NCBI GenBank assembly: GCA_025093555.1
Contig: JAIWNF010000032.1
Span: 124,001 to 188,000, forward strand
Direction: 5' to 3'
DNA from: Circinella umbellata
Lineage: Eukaryota > Mucoromycota > Mucoromycetes > Mucorales > Lichtheimiaceae
Length of the DNA stretch: 64,000 bases
How positions within the stretch are numbered: the first letter of the stretch is position 1; every line of letters starts with the position of its first letter. The position numbers were made by a program, and so were the translations under genes. Shown piece by piece: positions 23,154 to 36,094 of the stretch. The notes below the pieces were generated by a model. That model was not told the origin of the DNA, did not search any database, and worked only from the letters and a program-made list of their open reading frames with translations.

Positions 23154-23578
23154 GCAAAAAAAGAATAGGAGGAGAGGGAGTATTGTATTATAAGATTATT
23201 TGATATGAATAGAAGAGAAGAAAAAAAAAATATATATAAGAAAAAAGGCCAACAACAAAAAAAGCCTTTTCCCTTCTTTATGTTGCTTGTAAAAAGAAAA
23301 GAAAAAAAAAACGTTCAAAAATTGGGGGTAAGTTCAACGGAGCAATGGGGGTTGTTTTTTTTTTTTTTTTTTTTTCTATCAAAATGCAGCAACCCCCTTC
23401 TTTTTTTTTTGGCTCTCTGAAGTTGGGGCTGGGATTATGCTGAACCAAAAGGGAAGCTGAGCTTTTCTCTATCTTTCATATGTAGATAATTATTTTACCT
23501 TTCTTTTTCACCTTTCTTTTCTCAGTTCTTTTTTTTCTCTCTTTTTTTTCTCACTTTTTCTTTTTTTTTTGTATAATA
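23154..23578. promoter_or_regulatory. Divergent promoter between the Nem1-like and EEIG1-like genes
   Basis: 425 bases between two start codons. Contains a run of T near 23355-23375 and a T/C-rich tract from about 23500 to the plus-strand ATG. No specific site recognised. Confidence 0.45.
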
Positions 23579-25137
23579 ATGGCACTATTAAACTTTTTTA
23601 TTTCAAAACATCGTAAACTTGACTTTGAAATTAGTATATTAATACGAGACCTTGCTAATGTACCATTAGTGAGTGGATTATATTACGTTAAATGGCGGAT
23701 AAAGAATGCTTCTCATGCTAGTGGGATCACTGAGAGGTATGATAAATTATAATAGTACTCGTGGTGGTTCTGATAATAGCAACAATTATAACATATATAT
23801 GTATATAATATGTGGGTGTGTGGGTGCGTGTATGTGTGTGGCATAAATATTTATTGACTCTGAATGGGAAGGTATTCATGGTCTATTTAAAAAAAAAAGA
23901 AGAGGCAATTGACAAAAAGTTCTTTTTTTTGCTCTTTTCATTCATTTAGAGCACCCATCAATGACCATTGTATATTTTGGAATCATCCCATCAACACAAT
24001 GTCACAACTTGTTCTCAATAAACAACAAGTTTTAGGTGCATGTGAATTGAAACTTGAAATATTTCAAGAACTTAGTGGAGGAAAAGAAACACATTCAATT
24101 GGTAGTTTAACTATCAATTTATCAGAATATGCAGATTCTGGCGTATCTACTCGACGATATCTTCTTGATCAATCTAAATTCAATTCTACTATCAAGGTAA
24201 TGTTGTGTATATATATATATATCTAGTTATCTAGTTATCTTGTTTGTCTAACGTTTCTTTTATTATCTTTCTCACACTATCTTTTCTTTCTTTCTTTCTT
24301 TCTTTCCTTTTCCCCCGCATATATTAACATATATATTATATTATCTCCCTATTTAAATTATTTAATGTTGGTCCTGACGACATTCGTGCAACATTTGACA
24401 GTTATCCATTCGAATGAAACCAAAGTCCGATGTCGGAACAAATTTCCACGTGTGGGTGTAGTTTAACCGTTTGAAAGCTTTTCTTGTTCGGCATTGTCAT
24501 TTAACCGTGTATTTATTTATGTTTATTATTTGTATTTTTTTTTTTTTTATTGTCTTAGTCCCCAATCACAAAAATCAACGATTGTAGAACCTTATCAACC
24601 ACAACAACCACAACAACGAGATCGTTCCCCTTTACCGGATGATAGATCTATTGGTAAAACTTCACTTTTTTTTTATTGTTGGGATGCGAATGAATGAATA
24701 TGTTAAGGTGTGATGATGTGACCTTTTCTTCTCATTTTGTTTATTATCTTCCAAATTTGGTTTTTATGACAACATCAAAAAATAGAATCCATAGCAACCA
24801 CATCCGAACAAAGACGATTACAAACTTCCATGCCGCAATTGAAAAAATCTCATTCCGCCATGTCTCTTGTAAGTTGTTTCATTTTGTTTTTTATTTTATT
24901 TTCTGATGTAATATTTGTATATATTGGAGGCTATATAATTCTTAAAACGTACCTTTACTCATGGTTTTTTTTTTTTTTTTGTCCTCGTTACTTTTTAATG
25001 TTCCGCGTGGGGTTTATTAGCCTCATTTTTGTAAACAAAACGCACCTTTTTCTAATCCTGACGACCCATCTCCAACTGATTTCGTTGAAGAATTATTTAC
25101 ACGTAAAGCTTTTAATGTTCCGGCAACATCTTCGTAA
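23579..25137 (+). CDS. EEIG1/FAM102-type protein with N-terminal C2 (NT-C2) domain
   Basis: Six exons: 23579-23736, 23950-24196, 24402-24451, 24559-24653, 24786-24868, 25021-25137; 249 residues. Residues 1 to about 150 form an NT-C2 domain: LDFEISILIRDLANVP, GLYYVKWRIKN, IFWNHPI, CELKLEIFQEL, IGSLTINLSEYADSG and RRYLLDQSKFNSTIKLSIRM, in the order seen in the EEIG1/EHBP1 N-terminal family. NT-C2 domains are thought to bind membranes. The remaining 100 residues are a disordered Gln/Pro/Ser-rich tail, shorter than in animals. The donor of exon 3 (GTGGGT) is weaker than usual but the only one that keeps the frame. The cellular role in fungi is not known to me. Confidence 0.8.
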
Positions 25138-28100
25138 CAATATATATATATATATACATATACACATTTTACTGTCTGATTAGATTGTTCTTCTTTGTGA
25201 AACGCGTCAATTATCTCTCCCCCCCCAAAAAAAAAAACCCATTTCAGGGTTCTCCTTCTTTTTTCTTTTTGTTGTATAAATAGTAAATTCCCCATTTTTT
25301 TTTTTTCGTTTGTTCATTTTCCTTTCTTCTCATACAAGAAAAAAAAGAGTTATTTTATTCAAGGAAAAGAAGACAAAACAAACTATCTTTTAATTTGTTT
25401 AGAGTAATAATTTTTTTTAATATATATAAATATATATATATTATGATGACATAATTTACCACTACCCTAAATTCTTCCCGCCAATTTTTTTTCTCTCTCT
25501 TTTCTCTTTTCTCATGGTATAAAATTTCGAATTAATAAATATTGTAGATATATTATGTTTTAGCATATTACAGAAGATCACTTGTTTTCTTCTTTTTCTT
25601 CTTTTAATTAATATATGTATATACTGGGGGGGGGAAGAAGGTGATGCATGTGTATGTGGACCTGTGGGAGAAGGGCACACAACTTAATGATAAAATGTCT
25701 AATAAGAATAAGAATTAAAGTGGTCGGGGAATATGAAACTTTAACTCGCATCAATATTATAACAATAGACTCGGTTTATATACTAATAAGAATAATAATT
25801 AAGGAGTATTTTAGTACAAAGACTCTTGGCACTGAAGATATCATGGTCTCACACAACCTTAAAAATTATTTGTATTACAAGTTTAGACTTGTTTCATCTT
25901 TTCTATTTAATTTTGGAAAAAAAAAATCCTCTCATTTCAATTCTTTGTTCTTTCTCCCATTTAGAAAATACTATATGATAAATGATGGGGGGATGATGAT
26001 GATGAAGGTCATTATGTAGATATTTACATGAATCTTTTTATTTTGATGCTTGAATTGGAAGTATTTATAATGCACACTGATCGGCAATCAAGTCAAGTGA
26101 GCTACTGTTTATCTTATTAGAAACATGCAGTACCCTTTCGTCACTATATTTTTATAAAGAAAACATTTCGTAATGTAATAGGATATGATGTTTAGCCCCC
26201 CACCCCCAATACCCTAATAGTAAAGTTTTCGGCTTACCAAAAACGAGCGTGTGATGGAGTACAATGGTAGATTTTACCGCTGTTAGAATTATATAATCCC
26301 ATTATATACAGGTATATTATTACATAGCACTACCATTATATATAATTCACCAAATACTATTTTTCAAAGTAAAAAAAAAAGGCAGCTTCCCATCTTTCTC
26401 TTTTTGTTCTTACATTGGTTCACTGTAATACAACAGTGGGAATGAGAATTGTGATTTTCATCCATGGATAAAGTGCCTTGCATACACATAGAAAAAATAA
26501 AAAACAGCAAACGTGGGATCAGCTACACTACCTTGGTGATGAGTCTTTAATAATATATCAAAACATGATGGATGTTCTTTTATCTACATGCATGCGAAAA
26601 ACTGGCTCAATCTATCCGAGATATAAAATTAACAGGGTATGGAAGCATTTTTTTTTTGCTTGAGATATATCTTAAATATATTTAGCAGAGGTTTCAATGC
26701 ATGCAGACGCTTTCACATTTCATATGTGGATATAAACACAATAAAATCAACAAAAATTCTGCAAGTAGGGAGAAACCTATAACGTTTGAGTAATACGTGC
26801 ATAATCACTTTCTCCATTAAAAAATAATAACTCTAATTATATTATACGCAAAGTAAAATATAGTTGAGTTGTAGAAATGTTAAAGTAAAAAAAAAAGTAC
26901 AGAATACTACTGTATTTATATAATAAAGAGTAGGAGAAGAATTGTTATCTGTATCGTTTCAGTTCTTTTTTTAATTAGTTACCTAGTGAGGTGTACGAAT
27001 CCAATTCAACAACAACAAAGCGATGAGCGTGAGCATTTGTTGCTACAAGGTGCGAAGCGTCTTTTAGGAAGTCAGGGGAGAGAAGCCCCTTGGGCTGTGA
27101 TCTTTGTTGAATTACTCGAAAGCGAACTGAGGCAGACAAATGTTAGTTACACAGTTACGTAAAAAACTTCATATCTAAGGTTTCGCAAGTTAATTTTGAT
27201 GTTTACTTTGAAAAAGTCTTTTTCGACAACCAAATTCCTTTATGTCTTGAAGTTCCATCTTACACATGATCTCGGTCATAAACACTTGTGAATTTTTTAC
27301 AAAAAAAATAATACTTTAAGCACGAAGCACTATTTATCTTTCTCTTAAATTACTTACTCTAATAGACTTCTGAGATTAGCATAATTTTGGTAGTACGTAA
27401 TTACCGTCAAAGTCTAAGAACTAAGGAATGATTTTTGCAGTTTAAAAATAATATATAAAGCCCCATATCTTCTTCTGTGACTATGAATGCATTATTTTGA
27501 ATGGGTACCTTCAGTTTTATTTTATGCTTTTCATAAAGTACTATCTCGCTTTACATCTCTTGATGTAAAAAGGTTCGTCTGCGCCAAGGAACTCTGTCAA
27601 AATTTTCAGACTAAATTTGGTCTTAAATTTTGGATCCACTTGGTCTCAACGACCAAACTGACTTAGACCAGCCTAGATCAGGTTGTTGAAACGTACTAAT
27701 AGTCTCCCAATCATTTCGTCGATCATAGATTGCCATAGAGATCCGTACAAGTACCGAAGAACCGACTTTATAATTTAATAAATTCGTGAGATTTTGATTA
27801 TATTATGTTGAAAATAAAATATAATGCTCAAGACTATGGGTTTTTTTTTTTTGTAATTTATGTGTTTTCTTAAATATGTATTAGGATACGTAATAATAAA
27901 ATAATAAGAATAAAAAGAAATTAAAGGAGGTGTGAAAGTTATCGAATACAGGGACAAATTGAATAATCCTAAGAACTGTCTGATAACAATAAAAATTAGG
28001 CACAAAAGTATACGATCTAGTGAACGCTATTTATTTCTTCTATAATGCTGGATAAAGTAGTAAATTTTTTTTTATCAGATACTTACTGTATAAAGAACCA

Positions 28101-29081
28101 ATTTCTACCTGTTAATTATGTTTATATATCGTGATCTTTATTTTGTACTCTACTTTCACATTACGTATACTATAATATTCCTCTATGAAAGTATTTTTTT
28201 TTTCCTTTGTCAATCCTCGAACATATAACCCAAAAGAAAGGTCTCTGTTTTTTTTTCTCCCGCTTGTTTCTCAAATACACTGTTTAACCTTGTATCTCCT
28301 TATATCTATATATCCTATTCTTTTTCTGATGTCATATTCCTTGTTATCGCTTCAGGGTCTTTATAATACCTTAAAGATTTTTAAATTATCTCGACTAAAT
28401 ATACGTATTAAAACCGGTTATATAAAGGCAAAGATGATTTTGATGTGGTACAAAGAAAAATAACCCAATAAAGAAAACGACGATCTATTTTTGTTTTGGT
28501 AACTGCATAATAAAAAGTATTACTTTAGCACAATAATACAAATAGGTTTAAATTTATATTTATAAATAATGCAAATATGTTAACTATTATTAGTAAACAC
28601 TAACACTTGTCTCTTTTTCTAGATCTCTTAGGTTATCAACTTACCATTCAAAAAAGCATGTGGTTCAAATGAAGACCAAAGGAGAATTTGATATTAATTT
28701 TATAGTACGTACCATGATTATCAAGTGTAGTAAAATAAAGATCGTGTTAATATAATGTTTTCTTATTAAGGGGCTCTATATTCCTTAATCTGAAATTCAT
28801 CTTATTAGTATAAAGCTTCTTTTTTATTTATTTTTTTCGGGAGTTCATTATATGTGTAAGAATGTTTGGTTACTGTTTCTCTTTTTGCATTAGATACATG
28901 TGCAGAAATAAATTAGCCTCGAGGGGAATAAAAGTAATAGTATATCACCAGCAGTGAAAAAAAAAAGGAGTCAAGTTAACTAAGGTATATTTAAAACTAT
29001 ATATTCGTGCATTCGATGAAAATGATGCAATGTCTCTATTTTATTCAACTTCTTGATAAACAAAAAAACAACAACAACATA
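25138..29081. other. 3.9-kb gene-poor stretch
   Basis: AT-rich sequence with scattered short frames, none with family signatures or good codon character. A more GC-rich, structured patch lies at 27003-27113 (separate entry). The patch 27570-27770 is also less AT-rich and may be decayed older sequence. I see no intact gene or tRNA. Confidence 0.5.
27003..27113. ncRNA. Possible structured RNA or relic: inverted repeat enclosing a hairpin
   Basis: AATTCAACA at 27003-27011 pairs perfectly with TGTTGAATT at 27105-27113. Inside is a second stem, AGGGG at 27074-27078 with CCCCT at 27086-27090. The segment is clearly more GC-rich than its surroundings. CGATGAG near 27020 and CTGA near 27127 are reminiscent of C and D boxes but the match to the C consensus is imperfect. 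Identity unknown. Confidence 0.2.
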
Positions 29082-29825
29082 ATGCGTACATCTCTACTGT
29101 TTTGGTTCACCTTGGCACTAGCTATATTTGACGTTAATGCAGTATTAGACCCTCAAGGCACCCAAGGAGCTATTACCAAGTTAATTCCCCAAATCAAAAC
29201 CAATCCCTCAGCAATTGAAAAAGTGAATCAAATCGATACTGGGAATAAGAATATAAATAACAAAAGCAAGAGTTATCAAAGTCAGCAACAGCCACACCCG
29301 GTTGTTAAAGTGTTAAGAACAGCCCACAGTGTCAGATCAAGTCCTGCGATTCTTGGTGTTGGGAGACGAAGATTTATGCGCCGTAAGACAAAAGCACCAC
29401 CAGCTCAACAACCGAGCCCACTTATGGATCTTGCTAGTACAAACCTTCTCGTGGTTGATTCTTCAAGACAGGTAAAGAAAAAAAGAAAACGTTTTTGACC
29501 ATATTACGAAAAGTTGGCTACGTAGTTACATTTTGGTGAATTATTACTAACCAGTTATTATTTATTTTAGAAAACTGCCGACCCTAGTCAAAAACCAAAA
29601 AAAGGTGCACAACAACCACAACCTGGACTAACTAACAATATATTAGATACACAAGCTGTAAAGCTGGGTGATCCGAATGATCCTCAACAAACAATAAGAC
29701 AAGGTGGAAAACCAGCCGTTGTCGAACTTGGACTCGGTAGTGATAATTTAATTACCGCTACTCCTCCAGCAGACGTTCCTGGACCAGTCAAGCTTGCTCC
29801 TCCACAAAAGAAAACTGACGCCTAA
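29082..29825 (+). CDS. Small secreted protein, Gln/Pro-rich, unknown function
   Basis: Two exons, 29082-29471 and 29571-29825, giving 214 residues. The ATG at 29082 is preferred over an in-frame ATG further upstream because it gives a clean signal peptide: MRTSLLFWFTLALAIFDVNA, with cleavage likely after the last Ala. The mature part has no cysteine framework or enzyme motif. It holds a basic patch RRRFMRRK, which could be a Kex2-type processing site, and Pro/Gln-rich disordered segments. The intron is phase 0 between Gln130 and Lys131. I recognise no family; it could be a cell-wall or secreted small protein. The signal peptide and phase-consistent intron support a real gene. Confidence 0.65.
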
Positions 29826-30374
29826 AGAAAAAACTTCAAAAATTATGGGGAAATGACATAATTTTTTTTTCTATCGCTTTGCTATTATTGTTACTTCTAC
29901 TATTTATCGTTATTATTACAGTATCATGAATTTTATCCGTTGATTATTTTAACTTTTTATTTGCGTATACAATTTCAAATAAAGTTTTGTTATCAGTTTT
30001 ATTGTTTTTTTGTTGCTGATTACCAAAGCAACTCCGTTTATGCACCAAACGAGTCGCCTATTTGGTTATAATAGACTTTTCTTTGATCTCATTTGTTCAA
30101 AAAATAAAGTAAAACACGATGAACACTGTCGGTAATAACCAGTGCTGCCTTTCGTATTACTTATTTAAATGTTCACAAGAAATAGTCGAAACGAACGAAG
30201 ATATATATATATGTGTGTGTGAAATAAAATTAGTAACCCATGAAATGAAAAAGCCTTGCAATTCCCTTGTCATACACAATAAGCTTCCATCTAAACATCG
30301 TCGTACTGCTATTATTTTTTATAATCCGCTCTTTTTTAGTGCATTTTGCCCATAACAAAAGTCTTATCATACTA
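29826..30374. other. Spacer between the secreted-protein gene and the transposon-like element
   Basis: 549 bases of AT-rich sequence with no gene seen. It ends with the TA dinucleotide at 30373-30374 that flanks the mobile element. Confidence 0.5.
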
Positions 30375-30398
30375 CAGTGCCTCCACCCCCAATTTTCG
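30375..30398 (+). repeat. Left terminal inverted repeat
   Basis: Begins CAGTG and continues with CCTCCACCCCCAATTTTCG. Compared with the right end it lacks 3 bases after CAGT. Confidence 0.85.
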
Positions 30399-30521
30399 TT
30401 TTTTTCATTGGCCAAAATTCGCTTTGGTCGCCTCCAAAGTTCGTTCTTGTTTGTTTCAAAGTTCGCTTTTACATCACTCAATTTTCGTGTTTTTTTTTTT
30501 AACTTTTGCGTTTACATTTCA

Positions 30522-31057
30522 ATGGATAACAACTCTTATTACAAAGACGGGCAGGGCAAGATTTTGGAAGATCAAGGAAACGACGCTGTTGACTGGAAGG
30601 AGAAGGTTGATCCTTATCATCTTGGTACTTTGTTGACTTTGTCACAGTATCGAGCTTTTCAGAGAGTCGTTTTCCTACAGAGGATATAGAAGAGCTCGAT
30701 GTACAGATAAAAGAGTTATTTAAAGAACTATCGCAGGGTGAAACTAATGGCAAGAAGTACAATGTGTATTCTGATACCCAGAAATCAGTGTTTTATTATT
30801 TTAACAGAATCAAACTTTGGAAGGTTGCTCCTTCGGGACGTAAAGCGAACATCGAGCCACGAACAGCATAGATCTGGGCCTAGAGACTCAGAGAAGATCC
30901 CAGCTGGAACATCTATGAGAAACAGACGAACAAGGTTAACCGAAAGTCTTTTCAACTTCGGCAGGATCATAAACAGTATCTTCAGGAGTTGTTCGATAAT
31001 TACCCTCAAGCAACGAGGCATGATGCTGTCACTGAAGCATTTGAGATTTTTAGTTAA
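30522..31057 (+). pseudogene. Broken N-terminal part of a Tc1-like transposase
   Basis: Reading starts at ATG 30522. A frameshift near 30655 and two in-frame stops in the DNA-binding region (one just after NIEPRTA, a second three codons later) break it. The readable parts (SGRKANIEPRTA, then REDPSWNIYEKQT and DNYPQATRHDAV) have the spacing of a helix-turn-helix DNA-binding region as in Tc1/IS630-type transposases of early-diverging fungi. The frame ends at 31057 without any catalytic DDE domain. It is therefore a relic. The family assignment depends on the pattern plus the flanking Tc1-type ends. Confidence 0.6.
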
Positions 31058-31955
31058 GGAAACAGCAGTCGGTAATTTCATCCTTCATGAGCACGATTTT
31101 GTCATATTATGAGACTATCATCCTTCACAATAAACCTTTCTTATTCAAACCCATTCCATCCTATCTTTAACATAATACTTGTACATACATAAAACTGTAG
31201 TGCAATATATAAACACCTATCATATCTCAAGTATTTACAACTCAATTATGAGTACTGAGAATAAATCATTACAATCCATTGGGTCTACAAACTCCCATCT
31301 GGGAAGAATACCTAGATTGATAACAAATTCAACAATGAACCAATTATTAGAATTGCACAAGAACTGAAATAAACATCTTATTGTTCCTGTTTAAAATAAT
31401 CGGTAGAAGTTGAGCTCAGGTACAAAAAACATAATGCTTTGGCCAATTAAAATTTTTATTACCCTTAGATAACAGCTTACTCTTAAAATTCCAGTAACCA
31501 CTATATATTCCATGATATTGTTAGAACCTTTCATATTTTTTGTTCTATTTTTGAATAATGAACACCTTAATATAGCCCTATCGTATTCACTCGTGTTTTC
31601 TTTATTAAATTCTAACAAACATCACAAATTTCAGAAATTATGCTTCTCTTGTTCAGTATATATCAAGCGGAAAAGATCTACAATCAAACTAAAATAAGTG
31701 CTGCCCCAATTAGCTCTTCACTAATTCTAACAATGATACTTTCTTCACTAATTCTAAAATACCTACTTCTCTCTGGCATTAAGTAAAAACCAAGTAAGTA
31801 AGATTATTGATTTTATTGAAGTCGCCCACATGAAGGAGATAATATTGCAACCGAAACATAGGTGGAATTTTTTGATGGTGTATGACTGATGAATTCTTGA
31901 ATTTTATGCGCGCGTAGTAATACTTTTTACCTTTGTGGCCTTTTCCACCACCGAA

Positions 31956-33030
31956 ATGCTTAATTTAGTTAAAGACGAGATCGCTATTAGTAAACACTTT
32001 ACAAGCTACTTGACAAAAACGAAAGTTTCTGACTGGAAATATGAAGACGTAATCAAGCAGCCGTTTGACCTTTCTAAGCTAAAAAACGAAAATTCAGTAA
32101 CATACTCAGAAGCCGAACATAGAAAAAAGGCAAGTGTCATTGAACATATGGAATTCTTATGTGCCGCCTCACCGATCAAAAAGATCATACGCGAAAAGAA
32201 ATGGCAATATACGTATCAGCAAACCTTGGAGAATGGAGTTTTAGATGCTGTCACGGTAAAAGAAGACTCTTGGGAGACTAAGAAAAAGACTGTCGAGAAA
32301 AACTTTAAAAATCTATCAGTGGCTGATGAATTCGTCCATTTAGCCACATATTATGGCGAAGATGGAATATTGAACTTCCAACACGCAAAACTTCCAAAAC
32401 GATTCAACAAGTACTTAAAAAAGATGAAGGACGAAGCTGGGATTGATGTAAAACCTTTGGTTACTCCCGAATAAAGGGACATGTTGGTTGAAATTTCCAA
32501 TTGCAAGAACACATCTGAACTTGAGACTTTTTTATCTACATGGTACTCCAAGAAAAATTTATCTTCAAATTGTATATACATCAGATTCGCTTTGTCTGCG
32601 AGTGTTGAGCTTTGGTCAACAAAGGCTTTGCTTAATAAAGCTCATGGTGAAGACTGGTACCGGCTGCATGTATATTCAAACGTGTGGAATAAGGCTTTCG
32701 TTGGGGATCCTTTCTCAAAAACGAACAGTGAAATTAAATCATGCCAAGTTCAACTTGATTCTGAAGAAAAAGTACAAAAACGAGGTTAAGACGCTGAATT
32801 TTGCTGATGATATCTTTACTGAAGTTAGTTTTACAAGCAACAGCACGAATAGTGACGAAGAATATGAGGACGAGTACCATGAAGAAAATGAACCAGAAGA
32901 TGAAGACTTTGTTGAAAATACAAAGGTGATGCTAGACGGGTTGAAGGAAGACGAAAAAGGTTTGAAGCGTTTTCATGACTGGGAGGACATGTTGTTCGAT
33001 TGCTCAAAGCGTAGAAAAACAAGAAACTAG
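31956..33030 (+). pseudogene. Broken gene of unknown function inside the transposon ends
   Basis: A frame from ATG 31956 runs to a TAA at 32472-32474 and then continues open in the same frame to 32789, where a neighbouring frame takes over to a stop at 33030. This suggests one original gene of roughly 355 codons with one nonsense change and one frameshift near 32750. The product has a Lys-rich first half, a central part with WYRLHVYSNVWNKAF, an acidic run (EEYEDEYHEENEPEDED) and a basic end SKRRKTRN that looks like a nuclear localisation signal. I recognise no family with certainty. It may be cargo of the element or a separate insertion. Confidence 0.5.
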
Positions 33031-33572
33031 TAGAATCGTGTATTATGTATAGTTTAGCACTAATATTATTCCATAAGCTTTAATAAAGTATTGTAATATC
33101 AATAACAGTGATTAATTACTTTTGGTGTAATGCTACTCTCAAAGAATCAATATTTAGAGTGTGGTTCCAATCTTCGCTGTTCTTGAAAGCGGGAAGTTCA
33201 TAATTACATACTATTACATAAGACACCAGCTTTGTCCGGTGAATTTATCGTTTCCGGCAGCCGGTCCAAAGGTGAATTCTCAAAAAAAAAAAAATCACGA
33301 TTGATCTATTTTTGCAGGTGACAGTGCCTTATTTCAACCTGGTTTCTTTGTCGAGACATCTATTCCAATATGTTTTGACATGTGAGCAATCCAAAAAAGC
33401 CTCCTTGACCTTTCAATCTAGAAACTCTGACAAACAATCTCAACGTACTTCACAGTCGATCTCTTTGTTTTAAAAGCAATCTTTGAAACAGACAAAAGTG
33501 AAAAAAAGAAGGGTTGGCTTCATAAAAACGAAAGTTGGTCGGAGACCAAAACGAAATCAGTTTGTTGGAAAG

Positions 33573-33599
33573 CGAAAATTGGGGGTGGAGGGACTACTG
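33573..33599 (-). repeat. Right terminal inverted repeat
   Basis: Read on the minus strand it begins CAGTAGT and continues CCCTCCACCCCCAATTTTCG, matching the left end except for a 3-base length difference. Confidence 0.85.
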
Positions 33600-34107
33600 T
33601 ATTGTCGTTTATTATCTAAACAGTTTAGTGTTACCATTGGAAACAACCCGGAACGGTTTTCGCTCCGCCTCTCTTTGGTTCTCTGTTTCCGCATCCGGGA
33701 TTCAGCGCACACTTTATTACTTTTTAACAAAAACCTCAATAAAAAAAGCACGGGGACAAATGAATTTTTTGCCCTTGGTTTTATATTTGCAGCAATATTA
33801 TGCATTTATAAACAAAAAAAAGTGATTAACCATCTATTCATAATTTTATATTCTTTTGTTTATACATACTTTTCCAACTTTTATTTCAAAAAGAAAAATA
33901 AAAGCCAAGTCGGAGGATGTACAAAAAGTCACGTCGTACATGCACCTAAACTCTGAATGAAAAGAAAGATGTCGACTTTGTGTACGTTCGAAGTTCCCTA
34001 AAAAAAAAGTTTGTGTGTGTGTGTGTTTTTTTTTCTTCTTTTCTTTTTTTTCTTCTTCCCAACTCTGTCTTTTTTTTTGAGCTTTTTCTTTTTTGTTTAT
34101 TTCAATC
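33600..34107. other. Intergenic region upstream of the Ypt6 gene
   Basis: 508 bases. From about 33990 the sequence becomes T/C-rich with a GT repeat near 34013-34026, leading into the Ypt6 start. Promoter presumably here; no gene seen. Confidence 0.5.
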
Positions 34108-35485
<1,378 letters not shown>

Positions 35486-36094
35486 AAAAAAGGTCGTATA
35501 TATATATATATATATATTTCTCTCTCTTCTTTACTTCTTACCATTTACAACCTTTTGCTTCTTTTTCTTTTATTACGTAGCAAACAGGGTTTTTAATTTA
35601 CTTTTTTCTTTTTCTTATTTATATTTCTTCACTATATATTTTATACCCTTATTATACATCACAATCTCCCCCCCCATACACTTCTTGTTTTTGATCTTAA
35701 AGAAAGATATAAATACATAAATTACACACTTTATATTATTATTTTTCTAGTACACAGTAAAAAATCAAATGACATTTTATAATACAGCAAGAGAATATTA
35801 ATATGTGAGATAATGCACATAATAAGTTATTACATACAATTCTTTTGTTAATAAAATAAAGCAAAAGGGAAACAATTGTTGCTAAGCTATAAGATGTGCT
35901 GAACGAAGATATTAGGTGACAAGAATTACTTGCGTGTTGGGTATCAAATATTAGTCATTATTTTAGTTATTATTTACCCGAGTTTTCGACGTTTTGTGAA
36001 GAAAAGAGATATACTTATAAGAATATATAGTTTTTTTTTCTTCCTATCTTTTCTCTCTTTTTTTTTGTACGTATAAATATTTCCTTTCGTTGTC
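35486..36094. other. Intergenic region between Ypt6 and SurE-like genes
   Basis: 609 bases, AT-rich, including a TA run near 35497-35516 and a T/C tract near 36030-36065 just before the next start. No gene seen. Confidence 0.5.

Larger units (their letters stand above)
30375..33599. mobile_element. Decayed Tc1/mariner-like DNA transposon with TA target duplication
   Basis: The element starts CAGT and ends ACTG, and is flanked by TA on both sides (30373-30374 and 33600-33601), the hallmark of Tc1/mariner insertion. Its ends are inverted repeats sharing CCTCCACCCCCAATTTTCG. Beyond that core the homology continues imperfectly for about 70 bases, with repeated TTCG-containing short motifs that may be transposase binding sites. 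Length is 3,225 bases, longer than a typical single-gene Tc1 element. Inside are a broken transposase N-terminus and a second broken frame of unknown type. No DDE catalytic domain is visible, so the copy is dead on its own. Confidence 0.8.

Noticed and set aside
25648..26019. 123-codon plus-strand frame in the gene-poor stretch
   Set aside because: No domain character, many Ile/Lys/Asn codons typical of AT-rich DNA, and a Met-rich end made by a GATGAT repeat.
27003..27060. U3 snoRNA, suggested by a GAGCGTGAG match to part of box B
   Set aside because: Box A and the other conserved U3 segments are absent from the surrounding sequence.
33483..33956. 157-codon plus-strand frame crossing the right transposon end
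   Set aside because: It runs across the terminal repeat and the TA duplication, so it cannot be an original gene.
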